From: Eubacteriales bacterium | GTDB lineage: Bacteria > Bacillota > Clostridia > Oscillospirales > Butyricicoccaceae | Reading direction: 5' to 3' | DNA: 64,000 bases | Assembly: GCA_030539335.1 (NCBI GenBank) | Contig: JAUNSG010000006.1 | Coordinates: 1-64,000 of the forward strand | Part shown: positions 16,761 to 25,009 of the stretch, piece after piece | Layout: every line of letters starts with the position of its first letter | Numbering within the stretch: position 1 is the stretch's first letter | The notes under the pieces: model-generated | The model's input: only the letters and a program-made list of their open reading frames with translations | What the model was told of the DNA's origin: nothing | The model's database searches: none | Position numbers and translations under genes: made by a program

Positions 16761-17381
16761 ATGGCAAAACCGGATCATTCCATTGACCCACGCATTTTAG
16801 ACAGCGCCAGGCGTGAATTTCTCGCCCTCGGCTTTGAAAAAGCCTCTGTTCAGAACATCTGTGAACAGGCGCAGGTCACGACCGGCGCCCTGTACAAGCG
16901 CTATCGGGGCAAAAACGACCTGTTTTGCGCCGTCGTCGCGGATACGGTGTCCGATCTGCGCGATGTCTTCGAGGAAAAAGCCTCTGTTGACCTGCAAGCC
17001 CTGTCGGATGAGGCGTTGATCAAGGCCTGGGATATGGATGAAGGCTATATGATGTGGTGGTTTCAGTATCTCTATGAACGCCACGACGGCTTTGTCCTCC
17101 TGCTCCGCTGTGCCGAAGGCACCTCCTACTCCAATTTCCAACACGACTGGGTGGAATCCATGACCCGTGTCACCTACGATTACTATCAGGAGGCGCGCCG
17201 CCGTGGGCTCACCCATACGGATATCTCAACACAGGAAATTCACATCCTGCTTTCCGCCTTCTGGACCACGATCTACGAACCGTTCATCCACGACTTTACC
17301 TGGCAGCAGATCGAATCCCATTGCAGGCTGGTCTGCGACCTGTTCAACTGGTACCAGGTATTGGGGTTCACGGACCCCTGA
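16761..17381 (+). CDS. TetR/AcrR family regulator B
   Basis: A 206-residue TetR-type regulator with HTH 'CEQAQVTTGALYKRYRGKNDLF' split over about residues 35-56, and a C-terminal ligand domain that includes 'DEGYMMWWFQYLYERHDGFV', similar in layout to regulator A ('EWMMWYIYDHFDAF'). The two are probably paralogues. I chose ATG 16761 behind AGGAGG. It precedes ABC genes B1 and B2 by 73 bases on the same strand, which mirrors the tetR-ABC-ABC layout on the other side. Confidence 0.92.
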   Translation: MAKPDHSIDPRILDSARREFLALGFEKASVQNICEQAQVTTGALYKRYRGKNDLFCAVVADTVSDLRDVFEEKASVDLQALSDEALIKAWDMDEGYMMWWFQYLYERHDGFVLLLRCAEGTSYSNFQHDWVESMTRVTYDYYQEARRRGLTHTDISTQEIHILLSAFWTTIYEPFIHDFTWQQIESHCRLVCDLFNWYQVLGFTDP

Positions 17382-17418
17382 TGTCCCTTCCCCGGAAGGG
17401 ACTCTTATCCGATCTCAA

Positions 17419-17434
17419 GTTAGCGTAATCTAAC
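17419..17434 (+). promoter_or_regulatory. Shared 16-bp operator, site 2
   Basis: GTTAGCGTAATCTAAC, a palindrome with five-base arms, six bases before the AGGAGG of ABC B1. Placement relative to the ribosome site is the same as at site 1. Confidence 0.7.
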
Positions 17435-17454
17435 AAGAAAAGGAGGAATCTATT

Positions 17455-19206
17455 TTGTTCAAAAAGGTACTGGAATACGCCGGTGAATACCGCAAGGTCA
17501 CCTACCGTGCTATGGCAGCTATGCTGCTCGGTGTCATCGCCAGTGTGCTGCCCTATTGGTTCATCTATCAGCTCATCACACCGCTTTTGTCCCACAGAGA
17601 ATTGTCAGTAGAAGGCGCCGCGTGGCGCATTGCCGCCATCGCCGTTTGTCTCATCCTCTATGCGGTCCTCTATAACAAGGGGCTTTGTCTCTCCCACGAG
17701 TCGGCCTACCACACGCTGAAAAATCTGCGTATCTCCCTACAGGGGAAATTGGAACAGCAGCCGCTCGGCACAATTCAGGAAAAGGGCGTCGGTTCCCTGA
17801 AAAAGCTGTTTATCGACGACATCGAGTCCATCGAACTGCTGCTGGCCCACGCGCTTCCGGAAGGGATTGCCAACAGCGCCGTACCTGTATTTGTCTTTCT
17901 CGCCATGTTCCTGGTGGACTGGAAGCTGGCGCTGTTGTCGCTCTGCTCGCTTCCGCTCGGTATCATCTCCATGATGGCCATGTACCAGAGCGGGATCAGT
18001 AAGATAGAGGATTATTACGCTTCTGCACAGAAAATGAACAACACGATCGTCGAGTACATCAACGGCATGGAGGTCGTCAAGGTGTTCAACCGGGACGGGG
18101 AATCCTACCATCGGTTCGAAGGCGATGTAAAGAGCTATCGTGACTTTACCTTGGCTTGGTACAAGGTCTGCTGGCCCTGGATGGCATTGTACAGCAGCAT
18201 CCTTCCCTGTGTGGCGCTGTTTACACTTCCATTGGGATCCTGGTTTGTGCTTCAGGGCTACTCCACCCTGCCGGATCTGGTACTGGTGCTGTGCATGTCC
18301 TTTGGCATCGGTGCGCCGCTGATGCGTTCGCTCGGCTTCCTTTCTACACTGCCCCAGATCAATTTTAAGATTGAAAGTCTGGAGAACACGCTGAGTGCAC
18401 CTCCTCTGCAGCAGACGGACTCCCCGTTCCTCGGAACGGATCGTACGCTCTCTTTCGAGGATGTCCATTTTGCTTATAAGGAGGAGGAAGTCCTCCACGG
18501 TGTCTCCCTGACCATCCCCGAGGGCAGCCTGACCGCCTTGGTGGGAGAATCCGGCAGCGGCAAATCCACGCTGGCCAAACTGCTCGTCCACTTCTACGAC
18601 GTGACCGCGGGCAGCATCAAAATCGGCGGACAGGATCTCCGGGACATGCGTCTGGAGGAACTGAACCAGCAGATCTCCTATGTGGCACAGGAACAGTTTT
18701 TGTTCAACATGAGCCTTCTGGAAAACATCCGTCTGGGAAAACTGGACGCGACCGACGAAGAGGTTCTGGCTGCCGCGGAAAAGGCGCAGTGCAGCGAGTT
18801 CCTCTCCCGTCTGGAGCATGGCATCTACACCATGGCCGGTGACGGTGGAAAACAGCTCTCCGGCGGCGAGCGGCAGCGGATTTCTCTCGCCCGCGCACTC
18901 CTGAAAAATGCCCCGATTGTGGTTTTGGACGAGGCGACCGCTTTCATGGACCCAGAGAACGAGGACAAAATGAATGCAGCCATCGCAGAGATCATTCAGG
19001 GAAAAACCGTTATCGTAATCGCCCATCACCTGCATTCCATCGTCAACGCGGATCAGATCTGTGTTCTAAAGGACGGCAATTTGGCAGACTGCGGAACGCA
19101 TAGCGAGCTGCTGAGCCGTTGCCCCGAATACCAATCGCTCTGGCAGGCAGCCGAAGGAAGCACCCAGTGGAAAATACGCACAGAAAAAGGAGGGAACGCA
19201 CAATGA
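17455..19206 (+). CDS. ABC half-transporter B1 (exporter fold), TTG start
   Basis: A 583-residue ABC half-transporter. The membrane domain covers about residues 15-310. The NBD has Walker A 'LVGESGSGKSTLAKLL', signature 'QLSGGERQRISLARALL' and Walker B 'VVLDEATAFMDPEN'. The D-loop reads FMD instead of the usual S-L/V-D, and the H-loop is 'AHHLHSI' instead of 'AHRLSTI', so one ATP site of the heterodimer may be altered. The start is TTG 17455, eight bases after AGGAGG. The 3' end overlaps B2 by four bases (ATGA). Confidence 0.9.
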   Translation: MFKKVLEYAGEYRKVTYRAMAAMLLGVIASVLPYWFIYQLITPLLSHRELSVEGAAWRIAAIAVCLILYAVLYNKGLCLSHESAYHTLKNLRISLQGKLEQQPLGTIQEKGVGSLKKLFIDDIESIELLLAHALPEGIANSAVPVFVFLAMFLVDWKLALLSLCSLPLGIISMMAMYQSGISKIEDYYASAQKMNNTIVEYINGMEVVKVFNRDGESYHRFEGDVKSYRDFTLAWYKVCWPWMALYSSILPCVALFTLPLGSWFVLQGYSTLPDLVLVLCMSFGIGAPLMRSLGFLSTLPQINFKIESLENTLSAPPLQQTDSPFLGTDRTLSFEDVHFAYKEEEVLHGVSLTIPEGSLTALVGESGSGKSTLAKLLVHFYDVTAGSIKIGGQDLRDMRLEELNQQISYVAQEQFLFNMSLLENIRLGKLDATDEEVLAAAEKAQCSEFLSRLEHGIYTMAGDGGKQLSGGERQRISLARALLKNAPIVVLDEATAFMDPENEDKMNAAIAEIIQGKTVIVIAHHLHSIVNADQICVLKDGNLADCGTHSELLSRCPEYQSLWQAAEGSTQWKIRTEKGGNAQ

Positions 19207-20954
19207 TTGCCTTGATGAAACGAATTCTCACGGTATCCGGCTCCTACAAAGGCCGAATTCAACTTGCCTTTGTCTTCTCTTTCCTCAAATCTTTTCTGGC
19301 AAAAGCGCCCATCGGACTGGCCTTTCTCGTCCTGAGCGCCTTCTACCAGAACACCGCCGATGCCGCGCTCTGCTTGTGGACCGGTGTGGCAATGGTGATC
19401 TGTGTGCTGCTGCAGGTATTGTTTCAGCACATCGCTGACCGGCTCCAGTCGGCGGCCGGCTTTATGATGTTCGCCGAAAAGCGGATGGAATTGGGCCGTC
19501 ACCTGCGAAAAATGCCCATGGGGTACTTTACCGAGGGCAACATCGGAAAAATCAGTTCCGTCCTCTCCACCGATATGGTCTTTATCGAAGAAAACTGCAT
19601 GACCGTTCTGGCTGATATGATGAGCTACATCTTTGCCCAGGCCATCATGGTGGTATTCCTGCTGTTCTTAAATCTCTGGCTCGGCCTGCTGTCCATCCTC
19701 GTGGTGCTGGCCGTCCTGCTGGTGGCACGCGGGATGAACCAGGAAAGCTTCGCCGATTCGGACAGAAGAATGGAGCAGAGCGAAAAACTGACCGATGCCG
19801 TTCTGGATTTCATCGAGGGGATCGGCATCACCAAGACCTACAACCTGCTGGGCGAAAAATCCAAAGAACTATCGGAGAATTTCCGTGAGAGCTGCCGTGT
19901 CAGCCTGGATTTCGAACGAAACCATGCTCCATGGCAGAGACGGATGAATCTGCTCTATGGTTTGGGGGCTACGGCTGTCGTCGCCCTGTCCCTGCTTCTG
20001 TATCGTCAAGGGGCCATGAATGTCCCCTATCTGATCGGTGTCATGCTCTTTGTGTTCGACCTATTTGGGCCGCTGAAGGCATTGTACAGTCAGAGCACCC
20101 GTCTGACCGTGATGAACAGTTGTCTGGATCGCATCGAAGCCGTCTTTGCCGAATCCGAGCTGCCGGACACCGGGCGCAACACGCTTCCCACGTCCTGTGA
20201 GAATCCCGAGGTGGAATTCCGTCAGGTCAGCTTTGCCTATGGCGACAAGGAAGTCCTGCACGATATCTCCTTCTCACTGGAGAAAAACCACATGCTGGCT
20301 CTGGTCGGCCCCTCCGGCGGCGGAAAATCCACCATCGCCAATCTGCTGGCACGCTTCTGGGATATAAAATCCGGCCAAGTGCTGGTACGAGGAAAAGATG
20401 TCCGGGATATTCCGTTGTCTGATCTGATGGATCACATCAGCATGGTGTTCCAGCGAGTATATCTGTTTCAGGATACCATCTACAATAACATCTCTATGGG
20501 CCGTCCCGACGCCAGTCGGGAAGAGGTTATTGAGGCTGCCAAAAAAGCCCGCTGCTACGACTTCATCATGCAGCTTCCCCAGGGCTTTGACACCGTCATC
20601 GGTGAGGGCGGGGAAACCCTCTCCGGCGGAGAGAAACAACGCATTTCCATCGCCCGCTGCATCCTCAAGGATGCGCCGATCATCATTTTGGACGAGGCAA
20701 CCGCCAGCGTGGATGCGGACAACGAAAGCTATATCCAGGAAGCCATCAGCGAACTTTGCCGCGGCAAAACGCTGCTGGTCATCGCCCATCGTCTGAACAC
20801 CATCCGCAGTGCCGATCAAATTCTGGTCATCGCCCAGGGACAGATCGCGCAGCGCGGTACCCATGGTCAGCTCATGAGCGAGGATGGCATCTATCAGCGA
20901 TTCGTCACCGTACGCGAAGCCAGCAAGGGCTGGAATCAGAGGATGCATGCCTAA
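19203..20954 (+). CDS. ABC half-transporter B2 (exporter fold)
   Basis: A 583-residue partner of B1 with complete motifs: Walker A 'LVGPSGGGKSTIANLL', signature 'TLSGGEKQRISIARCIL', Walker B 'IIILDEATASVDADN', H-loop 'IAHRLNTI'. The start ATG 19203 overlaps the B1 stop (ATGA) and follows AGGAGG. The NBD resembles ABC A2 more than B1, as expected if the A and B pairs arose by duplication of a two-gene unit. A strong terminator follows. The transport direction and substrate cannot be read from sequence. Confidence 0.9.
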   Translation: MIALMKRILTVSGSYKGRIQLAFVFSFLKSFLAKAPIGLAFLVLSAFYQNTADAALCLWTGVAMVICVLLQVLFQHIADRLQSAAGFMMFAEKRMELGRHLRKMPMGYFTEGNIGKISSVLSTDMVFIEENCMTVLADMMSYIFAQAIMVVFLLFLNLWLGLLSILVVLAVLLVARGMNQESFADSDRRMEQSEKLTDAVLDFIEGIGITKTYNLLGEKSKELSENFRESCRVSLDFERNHAPWQRRMNLLYGLGATAVVALSLLLYRQGAMNVPYLIGVMLFVFDLFGPLKALYSQSTRLTVMNSCLDRIEAVFAESELPDTGRNTLPTSCENPEVEFRQVSFAYGDKEVLHDISFSLEKNHMLALVGPSGGGKSTIANLLARFWDIKSGQVLVRGKDVRDIPLSDLMDHISMVFQRVYLFQDTIYNNISMGRPDASREEVIEAAKKARCYDFIMQLPQGFDTVIGEGGETLSGGEKQRISIARCILKDAPIIILDEATASVDADNESYIQEAISELCRGKTLLVIAHRLNTIRSADQILVIAQGQIAQRGTHGQLMSEDGIYQRFVTVREASKGWNQRMHA

Positions 20955-20988
20955 TCCTATGGGAGATTTCCTTGTCGTAGGAACGTAA

Positions 20989-21022
20989 AAAATACACCTT
21001 GCTTCACAGCAAGGTGTATTTT
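20989..21022 (+). terminator. Bidirectional terminator between ABC B2 and the methyltransferase
   Basis: AAAATACACCTTGCT / AGCAAGGTGTATTTT with a 4-base loop; it serves both convergent transcripts. Confidence 0.85.
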
Positions 21023-21043
21023 CCCATCCTGAGGTACCTTTTA

Positions 21044-21670
21044 TCAACGCAGTGCAGTGCGTTTTGCCATCGCATAACAGAGCGGCGCCAAACTGTCGCC
21101 GAGGATCGTCTGTTCCACGACGGAAAATCCATGCTCCGAAACATAGGCGATGAATTCGTCTGCATTCCACTTATGATAGGTATGAAATCCGGCCAGTTCC
21201 ATGAGCCTTACCCGGAGGCGGAAGCCCATATATTCCCCGTGGACAAAGGTCGGCGCAAAGAGAATCCCCTCCGGCTTCAGCACCCGGCGAATTTCTTCCA
21301 GCGCCTTTTCCGGATGGGGCATGATGTGCAGCGCATTGGAAATCACCACAGCATCAAAGCATTCCGCATCATAGGGCAGTGCCGTCGCGTCCTGAACCGA
21401 AAAGTGCAGCGGCTTTGGAGCCGCTTTCTTTCCTGCTTCGGCAATCATCGCTTCGGAAAAATCCGTCGCTTCCCATGACTTCACAAAGTTGGAGAGGGGG
21501 AATGACAATTGCCCCGTGCCACAGGCCAGCTCCAACACCGCCATATCCGGTTTCAGATGCAGACGGATCTGATTGCAAATTTCCGCATAGAGCTTTGCAC
21601 TGCTCTTCTCCATAACAATCCCATAAATCCTCGCAAACCTCTGCCAAAACGATTTGTTATCTGTTTTCAT
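21044..21670 (-). CDS. Class I SAM-dependent methyltransferase (Methyltransf_11 / UbiE-like)
   Basis: A 208-residue Rossmann-fold methyltransferase. Motif I is 'AVLELACGTGQLSFPL' (about residues 40-55), followed by 'ATDFSEAMIAEA', 'ATALPYDAECFDAVVISNAL' and 'LEEIRRVLKPEGILFAPTF', which is the standard Methyltransf_11 order. ATG 21670 has GAGGAG six bases upstream. The substrate is unknown. It lies convergent with ABC B2, and a copy of the same 16-bp palindrome found before both ABC pairs lies 64 bases upstream, which suggests that it belongs to the same regulon and perhaps modifies the transported compound. Confidence 0.88.
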   Translation of the reverse strand: MKTDNKSFWQRFARIYGIVMEKSSAKLYAEICNQIRLHLKPDMAVLELACGTGQLSFPLSNFVKSWEATDFSEAMIAEAGKKAAPKPLHFSVQDATALPYDAECFDAVVISNALHIMPHPEKALEEIRRVLKPEGILFAPTFVHGEYMGFRLRVRLMELAGFHTYHKWNADEFIAYVSEHGFSVVEQTILGDSLAPLCYAMAKRTALR

Positions 21671-21733
21671 TCCATACTCCTCGCAGATAGGTATTCTGGA
21701 TTTCCTCCTATCTGTTCATTGTCTCTTCAAAAT

Positions 21734-21749
21734 ATTAGATTACACTAAC
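21734..21749 (-). promoter_or_regulatory. Shared 16-bp operator, site 3
   Basis: On the minus strand GTTAGTGTAATCTAAT, 14 of 16 positions identical to site 2. It lies upstream of the methyltransferase gene. Confidence 0.65.
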
Positions 21750-21760
21750 TTATAGTTTGG

Positions 21761-21785
21761 AAAAAAGCCGCTCCGTGGAGCAGCC
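21761..21785 (-). terminator. Terminator of the zinc-ribbon gene transcript
   Basis: On the minus strand GCTGCTCC / GGAGCGGC (one T-G pair) with a 2-3 base loop, followed by TTTTTT. Confidence 0.7.
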
Positions 21786-21837
21786 ATCCCCGCATTCTCC
21801 CCATCCAAATCCTACTGCGCATGGGGAGATAAGCGGA

Positions 21838-21863
21838 AGCGTCTGTCAAAAATGACAGACGCT
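21838..21863. terminator. 11-bp perfect hairpin
   Basis: AGCGTCTGTCA / TGACAGACGCT with an AAAA loop, followed on the plus strand by TTTT. It lies just after the 3' end of the zinc-ribbon gene and may be an additional stop or RNA-processing hairpin. Confidence 0.5.
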
Positions 21864-21881
21864 TTTGGATTTCTCACGTAA

Positions 21882-22160
21882 TTAATCCGTACCTCTCATC
21901 TTTGCGAAGCACTCGCTGCAATAGACCGGACGGTCACTCTTGGGCTCGAACGGTACCCGTGCCTCCTTGCCGCAGGTTGCACAAACCGAAGTGAAGTATT
22001 CACGCGGGCCGCGAACTGCATTTTTCCGCTTGTCGCGGCATGCCTTACAGCGCTGCGGCTCATTCTGGAAACCACGTTCCTCATAAAATGCCTGTTCTCC
22101 GGCAGAAAATACAAATTCCTCTCCGCACTCCTTGCAAACTAATGTCTTGTCCTGAAACAT
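21882..22160 (-). CDS. Zinc-ribbon domain protein
   Basis: A 92-residue protein with three CxxC-type pairs: 'CKECGEEFVF' near the N-terminus, 'CKACRDKRK' in the middle and 'CATCGKEARVPF ... YCSECF' at the C-terminus. This matches the probable zinc-binding (zf-trcl / CxxC-x17) small proteins common in Firmicutes. A role in nucleic-acid or protein binding is likely but unproven. The ATG has a GGAGAG site. The gene lies downstream of the sigma factor gene on the same strand, about 100 bases away. Confidence 0.85.
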   Translation of the reverse strand: MFQDKTLVCKECGEEFVFSAGEQAFYEERGFQNEPQRCKACRDKRKNAVRGPREYFTSVCATCGKEARVPFEPKSDRPVYCSECFAKMRGTD

Positions 22161-22259
22161 AACTATCTCTCCTCGATTTCTTGCCTTTAAAAAAGGGCTT
22201 TTAGGTAATTTATGCGCACAGAGGATTCCCCTCTGTTTTCGCCTTGATGCAATATGGTC

Positions 22260-22880
22260 TCAATCCGTCTCGCCTTGAAATGCCGCCGCTTTGCGTCGGA
22301 TACGCTGCACTGCATTATCCACAGATTTTACCGGCTTTCCCAACTGTTCTGCCATGTCCTGATAGGAAAGCCCTGCAAGGAAGAGCTGAAGAACCCTTTT
22401 CTCAAAGGGGGAAAGCTGATCCTCCAGATGCTGCAGCCGTTCCTGCTGTTCCTCGATATGGATTACCAATAATGCGGGGTCAGATACGGAGAGCGACGCA
22501 GACAGCTCGTGGGAATCATCGATGAGAGACTTTTGCGAAATGCTTTCCGAATTGTTGAGAGGCTTATGCTTATCTGCCGCGGCGGAACGCACGGCCGAAT
22601 AAATCCGGCTGGTAATGCAGGTACGTGCATATGCCTCGAACGGAACACCGCGCACCGCATCGAAAGAACGGATCGCCTTGAGCAGACCAAGCATACCTTC
22701 CTGAATCAAATCCTCGCTATCTGCTCCGATCAGGAAATACGGACGGGCACAGGACTTCACCAAATGGGAACACCGCACCGCCAGAACTTCTTCCGCTGCA
22801 CGATCCCCTGCCTGTGCCTTTGCGCAAAGCTCTTCCTCACTTCGAAGAGATTGGGATTGATCCAAATTAGAATAACTCAT
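22260..22880 (-). CDS. sigH: Sigma-70 family RNA polymerase sigma factor, SigH-like
   Basis: A 206-residue alternative sigma factor. Region 2 is well conserved: 'FLIGADSEDLIQEGMLGLLKAIRSFDAVRG' spans about residues 49-78 (shown only as landmarks) and 'PFEAYARTCITSRIYSAVRS' follows. Region 4 has 'LSPFEKRVLQLFLAGLSYQD' and an HTH with 'KPVKSVDNAVQRIRRKA'. Length and region 2 sequence fit sigma-H of Bacillus and Clostridium, the early sporulation and stationary-phase factor, so I use sigH as the best symbol. The promoter is a perfect TTGACA-17-TATAAT only six bases before the ATG, so the transcript appears leaderless, with no ribosome site. Confidence 0.88.
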   Translation of the reverse strand: MSYSNLDQSQSLRSEEELCAKAQAGDRAAEEVLAVRCSHLVKSCARPYFLIGADSEDLIQEGMLGLLKAIRSFDAVRGVPFEAYARTCITSRIYSAVRSAAADKHKPLNNSESISQKSLIDDSHELSASLSVSDPALLVIHIEEQQERLQHLEDQLSPFEKRVLQLFLAGLSYQDMAEQLGKPVKSVDNAVQRIRRKAAAFQGETD

Positions 22881-22886
22881 AGATTT

Positions 22887-22915
22887 ATTATAGTCTAATG
22901 TCAGTTTTTTGTCAA
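22887..22915 (-). promoter_or_regulatory. Consensus promoter giving a leaderless sigH transcript
   Basis: On the minus strand TTGACA (22910-22915), 17 bases, TATAAT (22887-22892), then six bases and ATG (22880). Transcription should begin at or within a base of the A of the start codon. Confidence 0.8.
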
Positions 22916-23019
22916 TCTTTTTTGCCGAAACAGAAAATCATCTTGGACTCTTCCCGCTTTCTTTTGTGCACATTGTCTATTTTCGTCGAATGAATTCTAT
23001 ACATATGTTCTCTTTCTGG

Positions 23020-24357
23020 TCACGCTTTCCGAATCGTGTCTGTCAACAACTCAATCGCCATCGCGACTTTATTCGCTTCCCGCCCCTCGGCGAGTATCCG
23101 GATCATATCCTCCGTTCCGGATGGGCGCAGGAGGATTCTTCCCTCACCCAAAAACCCTTTTGCCTGTTCCACTGCTTTTTCCACCGAGGATCGGTGCAGC
23201 AGGCTCTGTTTCTTCGCCTTGGGAACCGGAACGTTCTGCAGCACCTGTGGCCATGGGACCAAACGTGTTCGCAGGACAGAGGCCGCACAGCCCTCCTGCG
23301 CCATTGCTTCCAGCAGCAGCATTGCCGTCAGCTGTCCGTCACCGGTCATGCTGTAATCCGAAAAGATCAGATGCCCGGATGGTTCCCCACCGAGCAGACA
23401 GCCGGTTCCCTTCATTTTTTGCATCACACGGCTGTCTCCGACCTCAGACGTATGCACTGCAATCCCACACGCATGGGCGCGCTCCTGTAATCCCATATTC
23501 GCCATCACGGTCGTTGTGATCGCTGCGTTTGGCAGTCTGCCCTGCCGCTTCCAATGCTCGGCGATGGCCAACAAAAGCACATCCCCATCCATCACGGTGC
23601 CGGCCTCATCGACTGCAATACAACGGTCGGCATCCCCATCGAAGGCGAACCCAATGTCATATCCGCCCTGCCGCACTGCCTGCCCCAAATATTCCGGCCG
23701 GGTGGAACCACAATCCCGGTTGATATTCTTTCCATCCGGTGCACTGAAAATCAAATCGGCATTCAAGTCCAGACACCGGATCAGACGGGGTACCGTGGCC
23801 GACGCGGCACCGTTGGCGCAGTCGAACAGGACACGGACGGAACTGATATCGGCACGGACACAATCGGACAAATAATCTGTATATTCCCGTACGGGGGAGC
23901 ACATCGCCGGAAGCACCTGCCCGACTGCATGCGGAACTGTTTCTTCGCATGGCTCCTGCTGTATCCGTTCCTGCAGCTCTCGTTCCTGTTCCTGCGTTAG
24001 CTTGCCGCCCTCCGCAGTAAAGCATTTGATACCGTTGTATTCAAAGGAATTGTGAGATGCAGAGATCATAATCCCTGCCTGCAATGCATGCCGGCGCGTA
24101 TACCAGGAAACTGCCGGCGTGGGGATCACATCCAGCCGCTTCACATCCGTCCCCGCCGCGCACGCTCCGGCAATGACCGCCGCCTCCAACATATCCGACG
24201 AATACCGCGGATCGCGGCCAACGGCGATCTGCGGCCGTGTCTCTGCACGCTCCCGGAGCCATGTGCCAAGGGCAAAGCCAAACCGAAATGCCAACGATGC
24301 ATTTAACTCGCCCGGCACGCGCCCACGAATCCCATCCGTTCCAAATATTGCGCTCAC
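23020..24357 (-). CDS. glmM: Phosphoglucosamine mutase
   Basis: A 445-residue enzyme that converts glucosamine-6-phosphate to glucosamine-1-phosphate for UDP-GlcNAc and peptidoglycan. The N-terminus 'FGTDGIRGRVPGELNASLAF' is the GlmM signature. 'GIMISASHNSFEYNGIK' holds the phosphorylated catalytic serine (about residue 100). 'FAFDGDADRCIAVD' binds Mg2+, and 'LLRPSGTEDMIRILAEG' is the phosphate-binding loop. The start is GTG 24357 behind GGGGAG. It is full length and lies on the same strand as sigH with about 480 bases between it and the thioesterase region, so it is probably its own unit. Confidence 0.96.
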   Translation of the reverse strand: MSAIFGTDGIRGRVPGELNASLAFRFGFALGTWLRERAETRPQIAVGRDPRYSSDMLEAAVIAGACAAGTDVKRLDVIPTPAVSWYTRRHALQAGIMISASHNSFEYNGIKCFTAEGGKLTQEQERELQERIQQEPCEETVPHAVGQVLPAMCSPVREYTDYLSDCVRADISSVRVLFDCANGAASATVPRLIRCLDLNADLIFSAPDGKNINRDCGSTRPEYLGQAVRQGGYDIGFAFDGDADRCIAVDEAGTVMDGDVLLLAIAEHWKRQGRLPNAAITTTVMANMGLQERAHACGIAVHTSEVGDSRVMQKMKGTGCLLGGEPSGHLIFSDYSMTGDGQLTAMLLLEAMAQEGCAASVLRTRLVPWPQVLQNVPVPKAKKQSLLHRSSVEKAVEQAKGFLGEGRILLRPSGTEDMIRILAEGREANKVAMAIELLTDTIRKA

Positions 24358-24494
24358 GAGCCTCTCCCCTCTCTTAAAGGAGTGCCAACTCCCTGCAAAG
24401 CCGCAGAGTCGGCTTGTATTTCTCCACTATTCACTCCTGACTATTGTACGCAATCCCTGTGAAAATATTCCATCTATGTTGCTGCCTGTTTTCC

Positions 24495-24544
24495 ATGAAA
24501 AATGCAAAAGCATCCTGCCATCCGTCGGATGTACAAGATGCTTT
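24495..24544 (-). terminator. Terminator of the Rrf2-thioesterase transcript
   Basis: On the minus strand AAAGCATC pairs with GATGCTTT, with an inner ATCCG / CGGAT stem, followed by TGCATTTTT. Confidence 0.7.
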
Positions 24545-24567
24545 GTCTTTTCTTGCCGATGATACGA

Positions 24568-24990
24568 TTACTTTTCTTCCGGTTCGATCAAATCGACCAT
24601 CGTCTGATAAAAATCCGGATATTCCTTCTTCAAACGGATCAATTTTCCCTCCGCGTTCAGGAAACAATGCTCCGAATGGCCGGTACAGGCGATCGTCCCG
24701 TCGCTGCATTTCTGCATGGTATATTCCAACACCAGACGCACCCCGCGAAATTCCCGGACGGCAATCCGTATTTCAATTTCATCGGCAAAGGTCGTGCTGT
24801 TTGCATAGCGGCAGTCAATCGCCGTGACCGGAGAAAAAATCCCGTTTTCCTCCAGTTTATCATAGCTCCAGCCAATCCGATCCAAAAAGTCCACCCGTGC
24901 CTCTTCCATCCATCGAAAATAGTTGGAATGATGGGTGATTCCCATTTTATCAGTTTCGTAATACTGTACCCGGTGTACATATGGTTTCAT
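24568..24990 (-). CDS. Acyl-CoA thioesterase (YbgC/FadM, hotdog fold)
   Basis: A 140-residue hotdog-fold thioesterase. The motif 'VQYYETDKMGITHHSNYFRW' near the N-terminus contains the catalytic Asp of the 4HBT/YbgC group; 'GHSEHCFLN' and 'ALDIGW'-like elements complete the fold ('RVDFLDRIGWSYDKLEENG'). I chose ATG 24990 because GGAG lies about nine bases upstream and homologues start here. It follows the Rrf2 gene by 19 bases, so it is probably co-transcribed with it. The acyl substrate is unknown. Confidence 0.9.
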   Translation of the reverse strand: MKPYVHRVQYYETDKMGITHHSNYFRWMEEARVDFLDRIGWSYDKLEENGIFSPVTAIDCRYANSTTFADEIEIRIAVREFRGVRLVLEYTMQKCSDGTIACTGHSEHCFLNAEGKLIRLKKEYPDFYQTMVDLIEPEEK

Positions 24991-25009
24991 TTGATTTGCT
25001 CCATTTCCC

